Positions 42,016 through 50,481 of a DNA stretch of 53,796 nucleotides are shown here, one piece after another (within the stretch, counting starts at the first letter, position 1; every line of letters starts with the position of its first letter). The stretch comes from RGIG5612 sp045627365 (GTDB taxonomy: Bacteria > Bacillota > Clostridia > Lachnospirales > Lachnospiraceae). The translations under genes were made by a program, and so were the position numbers. The DNA is taken from the NCBI GenBank assembly GCA_045627365.1, contig JAZQNN010000004.1, positions 1-53,796 on the forward strand, written 5' to 3'. A model generated the notes under the pieces. That model ran no database searches, was not told the DNA's origin, and worked only from the letters and a program-made list of their open reading frames with translations.

Positions 42016-43441
42016 CCTGTCCTCTTGACAAGGCCGCCTCAAGAGCTGCCTTTATTGCCGCAGGCTCTCCCTTGCCCTTAAGCTGCTTCATGCAGCCTCC
42101 GAACAGTGCCTGGAAGGCCTTGGTCTTGCCTGAAAAATAATCCGCTACTGCTGCCTGATTCTCAGCGATCACAGTCTCAACGACTGCCGCTATCGCGCCG
42201 GCATCGTTCTGTGCTGCCAGATCGTGCTCTTCGCAATACTTATCAGGATCAACGTCGCTTTCAAGTACTGCTGCCAGGACTTCTCTTCCGGCTGCCCTGT
42301 TGATTGCAGACTTGGAAGTAAGTTCAATAATTCTTGCAAGCTTGTCAGGATCAATATCGAGGTCGCTCATAAGTTTGCCCTGCTTGCGAAGGAGTCCTGC
42401 GCACTCGGTAAGGACCCACGAATTAGCTGCCTTAGGATCTGTGCCGCGCTCGATAAGTGCGTCGAAAAGCTCCGTAACATTAGGCTCTGCAACAAGCTGT
42501 TTTGCTTCCTTCTCAGGAATTCCGAGAGACTGATATTTGGCAACAAGCTCGTCTGCGGTAGCCGGCATGGAAGCCTTGATTTCCTCAAGCCACTCATCGC
42601 TGATCACTACAGGCATTACGTTAGGATCCGGGAAATATCTGTAATCCTCAGCGGTCTCTTTATTTCTCATGGAAAAGGTCCTCTTCTTGACATCGTCCCA
42701 GCGACGGGTCTCCTGAACCAGCTCCTCTGTATGCCTTTCGATAGCGTCGATATGACGGATGACCTCTGTGTTGATAGCTTCTTCGATAGCTATCATTGAG
42801 CTCATATTCTTGATCTCTGTTCTGACGCCGAGCTCACTTGTGCCTTCCGGTCGTACGGAAACGTTGATATCGCAGCGCATCGCGCCTTCTTCGCACTCGG
42901 AAATTCCGGCGGAGCGAAGCTTGGTCTTCAGGTTCTTAAGATATGTGATGACCTCTTCTGCGCTCCTGAAATCAGGCTGCGTAACGATCTCTATAAGGGC
43001 TACGCCTGTACGGCTGTAATCTACATAGGATACGTTCTGCCCGTGGACCAATTTGCCCGCGTCTTCCTCAACGTGGATCTGCTTGATACCGATCTGGCGT
43101 GTTCCCGACTGGGTCGTTACGTCAACAAGGCCCTTAACGCAGATAGGATGGAAGTACTGTGTTGTCTGATATGCGGCCGGAAGATCCGGATAGTAGTAAC
43201 TCTTCTTATCGAAAGTGGTATAACGGTTGATCTGGCAGTTCAGCATAAGGCCTGCTTTAACAGCCAGCTCAATAGCAGCTTTATTAACGACCGGAAGCAT
43301 GCCCGGCATTCCGCAGCATGACGGGCATACACAATCGTTAGGCTCAACGCCCTGACCGTGTCCGCCGCAGGAGCAGAACAACTTGGATTTTGCCGATAAT
43401 TCAACGTGAGTCTCAAGGCCCACAACTACTTCATAAGCCAT
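42008..43441 (-). CDS. gatB: Aspartyl/glutamyl-tRNA amidotransferase subunit B
   Basis: The 477-residue protein has the usual length. It opens VVVGLETHVELSAKSKLFCS and shows the zinc-binding FCSCGG and CVCPSCCGMPG and the YYYPDLPAAYQTTQ segment. A C-terminal YqeY-like tail with GGCMKQLKGKGEP follows. GatB phosphorylates the tRNA-bound Asp or Glu and accepts ammonia. In contrast to the neighbouring GatA, its landmarks look intact. It starts right after gatA. Confidence 0.95.
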   Translation of the reverse strand: MAYEVVVGLETHVELSAKSKLFCSCGGHGQGVEPNDCVCPSCCGMPGMLPVVNKAAIELAVKAGLMLNCQINRYTTFDKKSYYYPDLPAAYQTTQYFHPICVKGLVDVTTQSGTRQIGIKQIHVEEDAGKLVHGQNVSYVDYSRTGVALIEIVTQPDFRSAEEVITYLKNLKTKLRSAGISECEEGAMRCDINVSVRPEGTSELGVRTEIKNMSSMIAIEEAINTEVIRHIDAIERHTEELVQETRRWDDVKKRTFSMRNKETAEDYRYFPDPNVMPVVISDEWLEEIKASMPATADELVAKYQSLGIPEKEAKQLVAEPNVTELFDALIERGTDPKAANSWVLTECAGLLRKQGKLMSDLDIDPDKLARIIELTSKSAINRAAGREVLAAVLESDVDPDKYCEEHDLAAQNDAGAIAAVVETVIAENQAAVADYFSGKTKAFQALFGGCMKQLKGKGEPAAIKAALEAALSRGQDA

Positions 43442-44629
43442 TTATCTCACCTCCCGTGTCTTCTTGACGATGCTGAAAAGCGTATTCTCTGCAAATGCAT
43501 CCGCAACGAGCTGCACGCCGTCTGCAACGACTGCCGGCATTCCGCCAAGGCTTGCAAGACACGTGAATGCGCTCTCGCCGTAAACCTTCGTAAATGCGTC
43601 TTTCAGCGGATATTCCTCATACGATGCTCTGCTGCACGCCGGTATCAGGATGCACGCGTAATCCTTGAAGATCTTCTTGAGTTCGTCAGTAACAACGCGT
43701 CTTACGCGCATTGATTTGTCGTAGCAGATATCATATCTTCCCGTAGCAAGAACATCTGAACCGTAAAGGATCGTTGCCTTGGCAAGGAATCCCATGCCTT
43801 CAGTCCTTGTGTTGGTGTAAAGTTCATCGATATTTCTGTACTGCTCAGCTCTGAAACCATACTTAACACCGTCAAAACGTGAAACGTTGTTGGTGGTCTC
43901 TGCTGCCAAAAGTATCTGCCATGCGCTGCAGGCTGCGTCAAGAAGCGGGAATGATACTTCCTCGACTGTCATTCCGGCCTTCGTAAGGTCTGCTGCATAT
44001 TCATCGATGGCTGCCTTCACATCGGCATTGGCCATCGTGTAAAGCTCTTTGATGAGAGCTACCTTCTTGCCTGCAACATCTTCGGTAAGCGAATAATCGT
44101 ACTTTTCTTTAAGGTCGCTTGTTCCGTCTTTCTCGTCGTGTCCGGCGATCACGCTCAGGATTTCAACAGCATTGTCTATGTCTGCTGCAGCTACGCCGAT
44201 CTGCTCTGCTGAGCAGCACGCTGCAACTACGCCGTAACGCGATACGGTGCTGTATGTCGGCTTAACAAATACTGTTCCGCTGACTGCAGCTGCTCTTCTC
44301 GGTGAGCCGTTTAGATCGACCTGAAGAGCTGCCTTGATGCGGCCCTCGCTAAGCAGTGAAGCTGCTGCGCCGATAAGATTATCGCCGTCCTTGCAGACTC
44401 CGTAGTAGGATGTCTCGCCCAGAAGGTCCAGTCCGAACTCGCCGATATTTGTTTTGCCTGCGATCTCGTAGCCTGCGCCTCTTAAGCGATCAACAGCCTC
44501 TGCGCTGAAAAGCGGTACAAAGCCCTCAAGGATATGTGATCCGGCTGTGCACATAACGCCCTTGACCAGGATGTTATCGTCGACCGCGATCGCGTCATTT
44601 CTGTTAATTATCTCAGTAATATATCTCAT
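43442..44629 (-). CDS. gatA: GatA-like amidase-fold protein, catalytic residues missing
   Basis: The 395-residue protein is clearly related to GatA (SHILEGFVP, GKTNIGEF, VKPTYSTVSRYGVVA, IAGHDEKDGTSDL). It is about 90 residues short, lacking the N-terminal helices. Of the Ser-cisSer-Lys triad, the lysine of AIKDN is Asp17 (AVDDN). The Gly/Ser-rich loop with the cis-serine (GGSSGGS in other GatA) is NLIGAAAS. Only a serine at the nucleophile position (NGSPRR) remains. The start is fixed by GAGGTG and ATG 44629, so the lost N-terminus is not a wrong start. It sits between aspS-gatC and gatB. It probably cannot free ammonia from glutamine and may serve as scaffold. Confidence 0.85.
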   Translation of the reverse strand: MRYITEIINRNDAIAVDDNILVKGVMCTAGSHILEGFVPLFSAEAVDRLRGAGYEIAGKTNIGEFGLDLLGETSYYGVCKDGDNLIGAAASLLSEGRIKAALQVDLNGSPRRAAAVSGTVFVKPTYSTVSRYGVVAACCSAEQIGVAAADIDNAVEILSVIAGHDEKDGTSDLKEKYDYSLTEDVAGKKVALIKELYTMANADVKAAIDEYAADLTKAGMTVEEVSFPLLDAACSAWQILLAAETTNNVSRFDGVKYGFRAEQYRNIDELYTNTRTEGMGFLAKATILYGSDVLATGRYDICYDKSMRVRRVVTDELKKIFKDYACILIPACSRASYEEYPLKDAFTKVYGESAFTCLASLGGMPAVVADGVQLVADAFAENTLFSIVKKTREVR

Positions 44630-44640
44630 TTCCGGTCACC

Positions 44641-46746
44641 TCACTTTACAACCTTCGGGACCATCCAGCTGTCCTCATTGGCCTCAGGTGCTCCTGCGAG
44701 AAGATCCTTTCTTGCAAATGGCTGGATCCTCTCATCCTCACGCAGCACGTTGAATCTCGGTGCCACATAAATCATCGGTTCTGCATCCTTCGTATCTACA
44801 GCTGCCAGGCTTTCCTCCGCCTTCTTCATTGCATCGAAGATCGCGCTCATCCTGACTTCTTCTTTCTCGGTAAGGCGCAGCTGGTTGACCTGCTCAAGAT
44901 CCTTAAGCCGCTGGTCTTCCGTGCGCTGCCTGGTTGCTTTGCCTGCTGCGCGGGATGTGCCTGTGCCGGCGGACTGAACGGCGGCTCCGCCTCTGATCGC
45001 GATATTTGCCTCGAAAAGCTGCATCTCGCTGACATTGCCCGGTGCTCCGAGCATCTGATCCTGACCTTTGCCGTCAAGCGGGAATGCGATGACGTCCCTG
45101 ATGGTCTCGGTGTCTTCAAGGATCATTATGATACGGTCAACGCCCGGCGCCATTCCTGCATGTGGAGGCGCGCCGAACTGGAATGCTTCGTAAAGAGCAC
45201 TGAACTTCTCCACAAGCTCTTCCTCGCTGTAGCCGGCAATATCGAAAGCCTTGCGCATGATCTCAACATCGTGGTTACGAACCGCGCCGCTGGCAAGCTC
45301 GATGCCGTTACATACAAGGTCATATTGGTATGCCAGGATCTCGGTCGGCTCCATGGAAAGAAGCGCGTCAAGGCCACCCTGCGGCATTGAGAACGGGTTG
45401 TGCATGAAGATGATCTTGCCTGTATTCTCATCATATTCATACATTGGGAAATCCACGATAAAGCAGAACGCGAATTTGTTCTTATCGATCAGGTCAAGTT
45501 CTTCGCCGAGCCACTTTCTTACTGCGCCTGCGTTCTTGGCAGCTACAGTCTCGTCCATGTCGCATACGAAGAATATGGTCTCTCCGGCCTTAACGCCTGT
45601 AAGGGCGACCATTTCCTTCTTCTGTTCAGGACTCAGCTTCTTCTCGATCGGGTCGACCTTGAACTCGCAGCTTGCCTCATCAAGCAGGGTTATATGAGCA
45701 AGGCCCTGCATTCCGATATCCCTTGTTGCGTAATTCAGGGATTTATCGAAGAACCAGCGCTCATTCGGGCAAGGCGCAACAAGTGCCCTTACAGTCTTGC
45801 CCTTAAATACCGGGAAGTTTACACCCTTGAAGAACTCGGTAACGTCCACGATCTCGATCGGGTTTCTGAGGTCCGGCTTGTCAGAGCCGTACCTGAGCAT
45901 CGATTCTTTGTATGTGATATGCCTGAAAGGAGCCTCATCGACCGGGTCGAATTTGCCCCTGAAATTGTTAAATATTTTGCGGATCACGCGCTCGCACACG
46001 CCCAGTACGTCCTCCTGAGTGGCAAATGCCATCTCGAAGTCAAGCTGGTAGAAATCTCCCGGTGAACGATCCGCCCTTGCGTCCTCATCACGGAAGCACG
46101 GGGCGATCTGGAAATATCTGTCGATTCCGGATACCATCAGAAGCTGTTTGAACTGCTGAGGTGCCTGCGGCAGAGCATAGAATTTGCCGGGATGCAGACG
46201 GCTTGCAACAAGGAAGTCACGTGCGCCTTCAGGGCTTGATGCTGTAAGTATCGGTGTCTGGAACTCCGTAAAACCCTCTTCCTCCATCGTCTTACGCATG
46301 AACTTAATAACCTGAGATCTCAGGTAAATGCTCTTTGATACTTCCGGATTTCTGAGGTCCAGGAACCTATGCTTCAGGCGAAGCGACTCGTTGGATGATT
46401 TGGATGCAAAGATCTCGAAAGGAAGGTCCTTGGTGCATTTGCCGAGAATATCAACAGACTCAACAACAAGCTCGACCTTGCCTGTCGCGATCTTCTCGTT
46501 GACCGTCTCCTCGTCTCTGAGTGCTACGGTTCCCGTAACGGAGATAACTGTCTCAACCTTCTGGGAATCGAGTTTGTCGATCAGCTCCGTCTCGTATGCG
46601 ACCAGCTGGGTAATGCCCGAAAAATCTCTGAGGTCAACAAAGAGAACTCCGCCGTGGTCACGTTTTGAATGGATCCAGCCGGCAAGCTGAACCTTCTTTC
46701 CAACGTCTGATACTCTGATGTCGTTGCAATAATGATCTCTGTACAT
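44641..46746 (-). CDS. aspS: Aspartyl-tRNA synthetase fused to GatC
   Basis: The 701-residue protein joins a full bacterial AspRS (about 1-587) to a GatC domain (about 613-701) by an Ala/Gly/Thr-rich linker. The AspRS shows the OB-fold start GWIHSKRDHGGVLFVDLRD, the motif 2 region FRDEDARADRSPGDFYQLDF and the motif 3 region GMAPGVDRIIM. The GatC end reads VNQLRLTEKEEVR, PRFNVLREDE, then LLAGAPEANEDSWMVPKVV, as in stand-alone GatC. His31 in RDHGG is the residue found in non-discriminating AspRS, which also loads Asp onto tRNA-Asn. Fusion would tether the charging and amidation steps. The T-box precedes it. Confidence 0.93.
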   Translation of the reverse strand: MYRDHYCNDIRVSDVGKKVQLAGWIHSKRDHGGVLFVDLRDFSGITQLVAYETELIDKLDSQKVETVISVTGTVALRDEETVNEKIATGKVELVVESVDILGKCTKDLPFEIFASKSSNESLRLKHRFLDLRNPEVSKSIYLRSQVIKFMRKTMEEEGFTEFQTPILTASSPEGARDFLVASRLHPGKFYALPQAPQQFKQLLMVSGIDRYFQIAPCFRDEDARADRSPGDFYQLDFEMAFATQEDVLGVCERVIRKIFNNFRGKFDPVDEAPFRHITYKESMLRYGSDKPDLRNPIEIVDVTEFFKGVNFPVFKGKTVRALVAPCPNERWFFDKSLNYATRDIGMQGLAHITLLDEASCEFKVDPIEKKLSPEQKKEMVALTGVKAGETIFFVCDMDETVAAKNAGAVRKWLGEELDLIDKNKFAFCFIVDFPMYEYDENTGKIIFMHNPFSMPQGGLDALLSMEPTEILAYQYDLVCNGIELASGAVRNHDVEIMRKAFDIAGYSEEELVEKFSALYEAFQFGAPPHAGMAPGVDRIIMILEDTETIRDVIAFPLDGKGQDQMLGAPGNVSEMQLFEANIAIRGGAAVQSAGTGTSRAAGKATRQRTEDQRLKDLEQVNQLRLTEKEEVRMSAIFDAMKKAEESLAAVDTKDAEPMIYVAPRFNVLREDERIQPFARKDLLAGAPEANEDSWMVPKVVK

Positions 46747-46795
46747 TTACTGCCTCCTGGCGGAACGGCTTTCTTATATGCCGCTCATGAATATA

Positions 46796-47012
46796 AAAAG
46801 AAACGCCCCGGAAATCGATTACGATCTCCGGGACGAGTAATAACAAATTAACCCGCGGTGCCACCCGCATTGATGCTTAATGCATCCACTTTATCATCTT
46901 AAGTTGTAGCTAGATGGAGCGTTCCCGAACTTACTACTCATCCGAATGCGATTTCAGTCACGTCGCATACTCCCTACCGGACTTTCCACAAAAGCCGAGT
47001 CTCCATAGACGA
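46796..47012 (-). promoter_or_regulatory. T-box riboswitch upstream of the aspS-gatC fusion
   Basis: On the minus strand, Stem I is closed by ATGGAG/CTCCAT. The T-box bulge GGGTGGCACCGCG is at 46856-46868. A terminator hairpin (CGTCCCGGAGATCG / CGATTTCCGGGGCG) with TTTCTTTTT is at 46796-46835. The 3' side of Stem I contains GGGAACG, so the specifier may be AAC (Asn) or the overlapping GAA (Glu). This fits an operon for tRNA-dependent amidation: uncharged tRNA would turn on aspS-gatC, gatA and gatB. The aptamer class is certain; the specifier is my reading and not fully fixed. Confidence 0.9.
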
Positions 47013-47066
47013 TTATTTTACTTATATCTTGTTATTTGTCAAGAAAAAATATGCGATTTTACTACA

Positions 47067-47103
47067 AAGCCCGCCGTGAGGTGTATTCCTCACGACGGAC
47101 TTC
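47067..47103 (-). terminator. Hairpin, likely terminator of the AtuA operon
   Basis: On the minus strand GTCCGTCGTGAGG-AATACA-CCTCACGGCGGGC precedes GCTTTGTAG, after the stop at 47174. The T-run is weak, so the confidence is moderate. Confidence 0.5.
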
Positions 47104-47173
47104 GTCGGGATTATTCGGAAATATGTCTTCAGAAGACAAAAAGTGGGAGATCAGTATGTATCTTCTTGACGTA

Positions 47174-47488
47174 TTATTCCGGAATTTCCATATCCAGCAG
47201 ATATGATGACAATCCCTTGCCGTGCATATCAACTGAAAGAGAACGTGTTACACCTCCGCCAAGGGCTGCGTACATAACGAAATTAAGTGCGCAGATGTTC
47301 GGAAGTTCATAGCGAACTACTTCACCCTTAACGATGCCCTTGAAATGCTCTTTAACTACTTCAGGAGTGATCTTTTCCCTGAGCATTTCAAAATCCTTTG
47401 GATCATAAGCGATCAAAGATACGTTGGAGATGTTGCCTTTGTCACCTGTACGGCTGTGTGCTATTTCCCATAATTTCATTGTGAGCAC
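47174..47488 (-). CDS. AtuA-related C-terminal domain protein
   Basis: The 104-residue protein (KLWEIAHSRTGDKGNISNVS, EHFKGIVKGEVVRYELPNI, then NFVMYAALGGGVTRSLSVD) matches the small C-terminal domain of AtuA-type proteins, here encoded separately. It probably forms one complex with the large AtuA protein encoded upstream. AGGAGG precedes the start, which follows the stop of the large gene by 6 bases. Confidence 0.85.
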   Translation of the reverse strand: MLTMKLWEIAHSRTGDKGNISNVSLIAYDPKDFEMLREKITPEVVKEHFKGIVKGEVVRYELPNICALNFVMYAALGGGVTRSLSVDMHGKGLSSYLLDMEIPE

Positions 47489-47494
47489 CTCCTT

Positions 47495-48838
47495 TCAGAC
47501 CGTGAAAAGTTCAACTTCTGGCTTAACATCGTTGCGGTCGATCAGGATAGAAGCAACCGATACGATATCACGGGTACGTTTTACTGCACCGCATCCGCCA
47601 GCCGGTCCGTTAGTGTACAGAGCCTCAACCTCGTTAGGAACAAGATCAGCTATGGCTTTCGTCTTAGCTCTTCCTGCTACACGAACACGTACTTCACTTG
47701 GCTCATTGTAAACAAAATCCGGATTCCAGTATACACTGTTGCATCCGATAAGATCGTACTTCATCTCATCGAACTGTCCCGGTGCTACGAGCTCAAGTCT
47801 TTCCTTAACGATCTCAAGAGCAAGTTTAGCTCTCTCCATGCATCCAGGTCCGCCGTAAGAGATCTCGCCGTCGCCGATGAAGCAGTCTTTGTAACCGATA
47901 GAGCACTTAAATGTGTCTGTACGAGCCTTTCCGGTTGCGCCTGTAACAACGACCTTGTCAGGTCCGTCCTGAGTAAATGCAACCTGTTTGAAGTTAGCAA
48001 CTACGTCAGGAGTTACATAATTCTCCGGATCATGGATCTCGTAGCAGATCTGCTCAGACAAAGTAACCGGTGTTACGATACCACCAGACCCCTCAACCTT
48101 GGTGATAAAGAATGAACCGTCTTCTGATACTTCTGCGATAGGGAATCCAAGATGACCTACACCAGGAACATCCTTCTTGCCCGGCTCTGCGAAGTATCCG
48201 CCTGTTGCCTGTCCGCCGCACTCAAGAAGATGTCCTACGAGAGTGCCTTTTCCAAGCTTATCCCAATCATCAAGAGCCCATCCGAATTCATGGATCATAG
48301 GTGCCATGAAGATGGCCGGGTCAGCTACACGACCGGTAATTACTACATCTGCGCCAAGCTCGAGAGCCTTTAAGATGCCCTCAACGCCAAGGTATGCGTT
48401 TGCAGAAACTACTTTGCCCGGAAGCTGTGCAAGAGGCTCATGAGTCTCCCAAACTTCGGTGCCTGAGTAGTTGTCAATGATTGAAAGAATGTCATCACCT
48501 GTTACGCAGGCGATCTTCATGCCTGTAAGGCCATGTTTCTTGGCGATCTCAAGGCATTTCTGAGCTGCTGCAGGTGGGTTTGCGGAACCCATGTTGGTGA
48601 TGAGTTTGATCTTTTTCTCCCATGCGAGAGGGAGAGCCTTTTCCATCCTGTGCTCAAGAAGTCCGTTGTAGCCCTTTGTCGGGTCCTTCAACTTGGCTTC
48701 CTGGCCGATCGCGATGGTTCTTTCTGCCAGGCACTCAAAGCTGATGTAGTCAAGGTTGCCCTTCTCCATCATCTCAAGTGCAGGCTCGAGGCGGTCGCCC
48801 GCATAGCCGGCGCCGGAACCAATTCTAATACTTCTCAT
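47495..48838 (-). CDS. AtuA family protein (acyclic terpene utilization-like, DUF1446)
   Basis: The 447-residue protein starts IRIGSGAGYAGDRLEPALEM and shows VITGRVADPAIFMAPMIHEF, LLECGGQATGGYFAEPGKKD and TNGPAGGCGA. AtuA was named in terpene-degrading Pseudomonas, but the family occurs in many anaerobes where that role is unlikely. No enzyme reaction is proven for it as far as I know. Here it lies in an operon with a CitMHS-type carboxylate transporter and the small AtuA-related gene, which suggests catabolism of an unknown organic acid (inference). Confidence 0.85.
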   Translation of the reverse strand: MRSIRIGSGAGYAGDRLEPALEMMEKGNLDYISFECLAERTIAIGQEAKLKDPTKGYNGLLEHRMEKALPLAWEKKIKLITNMGSANPPAAAQKCLEIAKKHGLTGMKIACVTGDDILSIIDNYSGTEVWETHEPLAQLPGKVVSANAYLGVEGILKALELGADVVITGRVADPAIFMAPMIHEFGWALDDWDKLGKGTLVGHLLECGGQATGGYFAEPGKKDVPGVGHLGFPIAEVSEDGSFFITKVEGSGGIVTPVTLSEQICYEIHDPENYVTPDVVANFKQVAFTQDGPDKVVVTGATGKARTDTFKCSIGYKDCFIGDGEISYGGPGCMERAKLALEIVKERLELVAPGQFDEMKYDLIGCNSVYWNPDFVYNEPSEVRVRVAGRAKTKAIADLVPNEVEALYTNGPAGGCGAVKRTRDIVSVASILIDRNDVKPEVELFTV

Positions 48839-48872
48839 AAATTTACCTCCTACTAATCACTCTACGATTTCG

Positions 48873-50240
48873 TCAGATTGAGATAGCTCCGATTACAAGA
48901 GAGATAATCAGCATTACGATAGTAACTGCAAATGCCCATGGGATGGTCTTCTTCTGATGCTCACCAAGGTCAACACCGGCAAGTCCGAGAAGAAGGAATG
49001 TTGCAGGAGTAAGAGGAGATACAGGAAAACCGGTGGTCATCTGACCAAGGATAGCTGCACGTCCTACGTCTACTGCTGCTACGCCAAATCCGGCTGCGGT
49101 ATTTCCGAGTACCGGAAGAACTCCATAGTAGAATGAATCCGGGTCGAAAAGAAGTGATGCTGGCATTGAGATAACGCCGGTGATTGCCGGGAAGAACTTG
49201 CCCATTGAATCCGGAAGCAGATTAGCAAGTGCTGTAGCCATCTCTGTGATCATACCTGTAGACTTCATGATACCTGTGAAGCAGCCTGCTGCGAAAAGAA
49301 CTGAGCACATCATCAAAGCTGACTTAGCATGAGCGTCAACACGTGCCTTGGTCTCCTTAACGTTCGGATAGTTGATAACTGTAGCCAGAACGTAGAAGAA
49401 CATGAATACTACTGCAGGAGCAAAGCCTGAGAACAGCAGTGAAGCGATAGCTGCAACGATAAGAAGAATATTTACCCAGAAAAGCTTCGGGCGAAGCAGA
49501 GCCTGCTGCTCTTCGGTAAGTTCGGTCTCGAAGAAAGCAGCGGTTTCAGCCTTAACATCACCAATGGCCTTCTTCTCTTTGATACCGAGAATAAGAGCAA
49601 CACCGATAACGCATACAAGACCAACGATAACTGCAGGAAGAACCGGCATGAACAGTTCGTTAACATCCATTGAGAATGCTGTTGCAGCACGGATAGTCGG
49701 GCCGCCCCACGGAAGAATGTTCATGGTACCTGCACTAAGAGCAACGATAGTTGCAAGCGTGGTACGTTTCATCTTCATTGCATCGTAAATAGGAACAAGT
49801 GGCGGAACGCAGATAAGGAATGTAACTGCGCCTGAGCCGTCCAGGTGAACGATCATAGCAAGGATAGCGGTTCCGATGGCGATCTTGATCGGGTCAGAGC
49901 CCATAGCCTTGGTAACGCCCTTGATGATCGGACGGAATGTTCCGGCATCTGTCAAAACTCCGAAGAAGAGAATTGAGAAGATAAACATAACGCCTGTTGC
50001 TGCAACGGATCCGATACCTGATGAACCGGTGATAAATCCGCCGAGATTCTTGAAGTTCTTCCAGAAGTCAACTACTCCCGGAGCGCCTTCAGGATCTGTT
50101 ACGATAAAGAAACAAGCGATGATGCCCGTGATGATCGGAATGATAATCAGGGCAACAGTTGGTGACAGTTTCTTGGTCATGATAAGTACAACCATTGCTA
50201 TAACTGTCACAAAACCCAGAATAGCTAGTGCTGTTGTCAT
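48873..50240 (-). CDS. CitMHS-type carboxylate transporter
   Basis: The roughly 455-residue membrane protein has about 11-12 hydrophobic helices. The segments VHLDGSGAVTFLICVPPLVPI and GTMNILPWGGPTIRAATA are typical of the CitMHS (citrate-metal-H+ symporter) family. It is likely to import a di- or tricarboxylate, but the substrate is unknown. ATG 50240 has GGAGG 8 bases upstream; the frame extends to 50333 without a ribosome site. It is the first gene of the AtuA operon. Confidence 0.88.
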   Translation of the reverse strand: MTTALAILGFVTVIAMVVLIMTKKLSPTVALIIIPIITGIIACFFIVTDPEGAPGVVDFWKNFKNLGGFITGSSGIGSVAATGVMFIFSILFFGVLTDAGTFRPIIKGVTKAMGSDPIKIAIGTAILAMIVHLDGSGAVTFLICVPPLVPIYDAMKMKRTTLATIVALSAGTMNILPWGGPTIRAATAFSMDVNELFMPVLPAVIVGLVCVIGVALILGIKEKKAIGDVKAETAAFFETELTEEQQALLRPKLFWVNILLIVAAIASLLFSGFAPAVVFMFFYVLATVINYPNVKETKARVDAHAKSALMMCSVLFAAGCFTGIMKSTGMITEMATALANLLPDSMGKFFPAITGVISMPASLLFDPDSFYYGVLPVLGNTAAGFGVAAVDVGRAAILGQMTTGFPVSPLTPATFLLLGLAGVDLGEHQKKTIPWAFAVTIVMLIISLVIGAISI

Positions 50241-50423
50241 AAACATTTCCTCCCTTTTTATTTGTTTCTCCCCTGATGCGCTAAACGCACAAAAGGGGGT
50301 ATTAACAGCTATTAAACATTGTACAAAAAGCACATTTTTGCTTCAATAACAGGGGGGTTTTAAATATTGAGAACGAATTTGATGAGTGTAAAAGAAATGA
50401 CGGATAAATTCACATTCTGTTCA

Positions 50424-50464
50424 CATTCCAGAATATTAGAACACACTTCTAACATTCTGGAATG
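50424..50464. promoter_or_regulatory. 41-bp palindrome between the regulator and the transporter
   Basis: CATTCCAGAATATTAGAA - CACAC - TTCTAACATTCTGGAATG: 18-base arms with one mismatch, 5-base spacer. Two partial copies of CACATTC lie at 50411-50428. It is about 184-224 bases before the transporter start and probably the upstream activator site for the sigma-54 regulator. No T-run follows it on either side. I could not find a clear GG-N10-GC promoter (-24/-12) between it and the transporter. Confidence 0.75.
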
Positions 50465-50481
50465 GCACTTATAAGCGATTT

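Noticed and set aside
45400..46065. Plus-strand open frame of 221 codons
   Set aside because: Antisense to aspS; no motif or ribosome site.
50240..50424. Sigma-54 promoter (-24/-12) before the transporter
   Set aside because: No GG-N10-GC with proper flanks is found; the nearest candidates lack the GG or have wrong spacing. It may exist in a degenerate form.
50460..50480. TGGCAC at 50463 on the plus strand as a -24 element
   Set aside because: The distance from GG to the next GC is 9 rather than 10 bases, and it would point into the regulator gene's 3' end.
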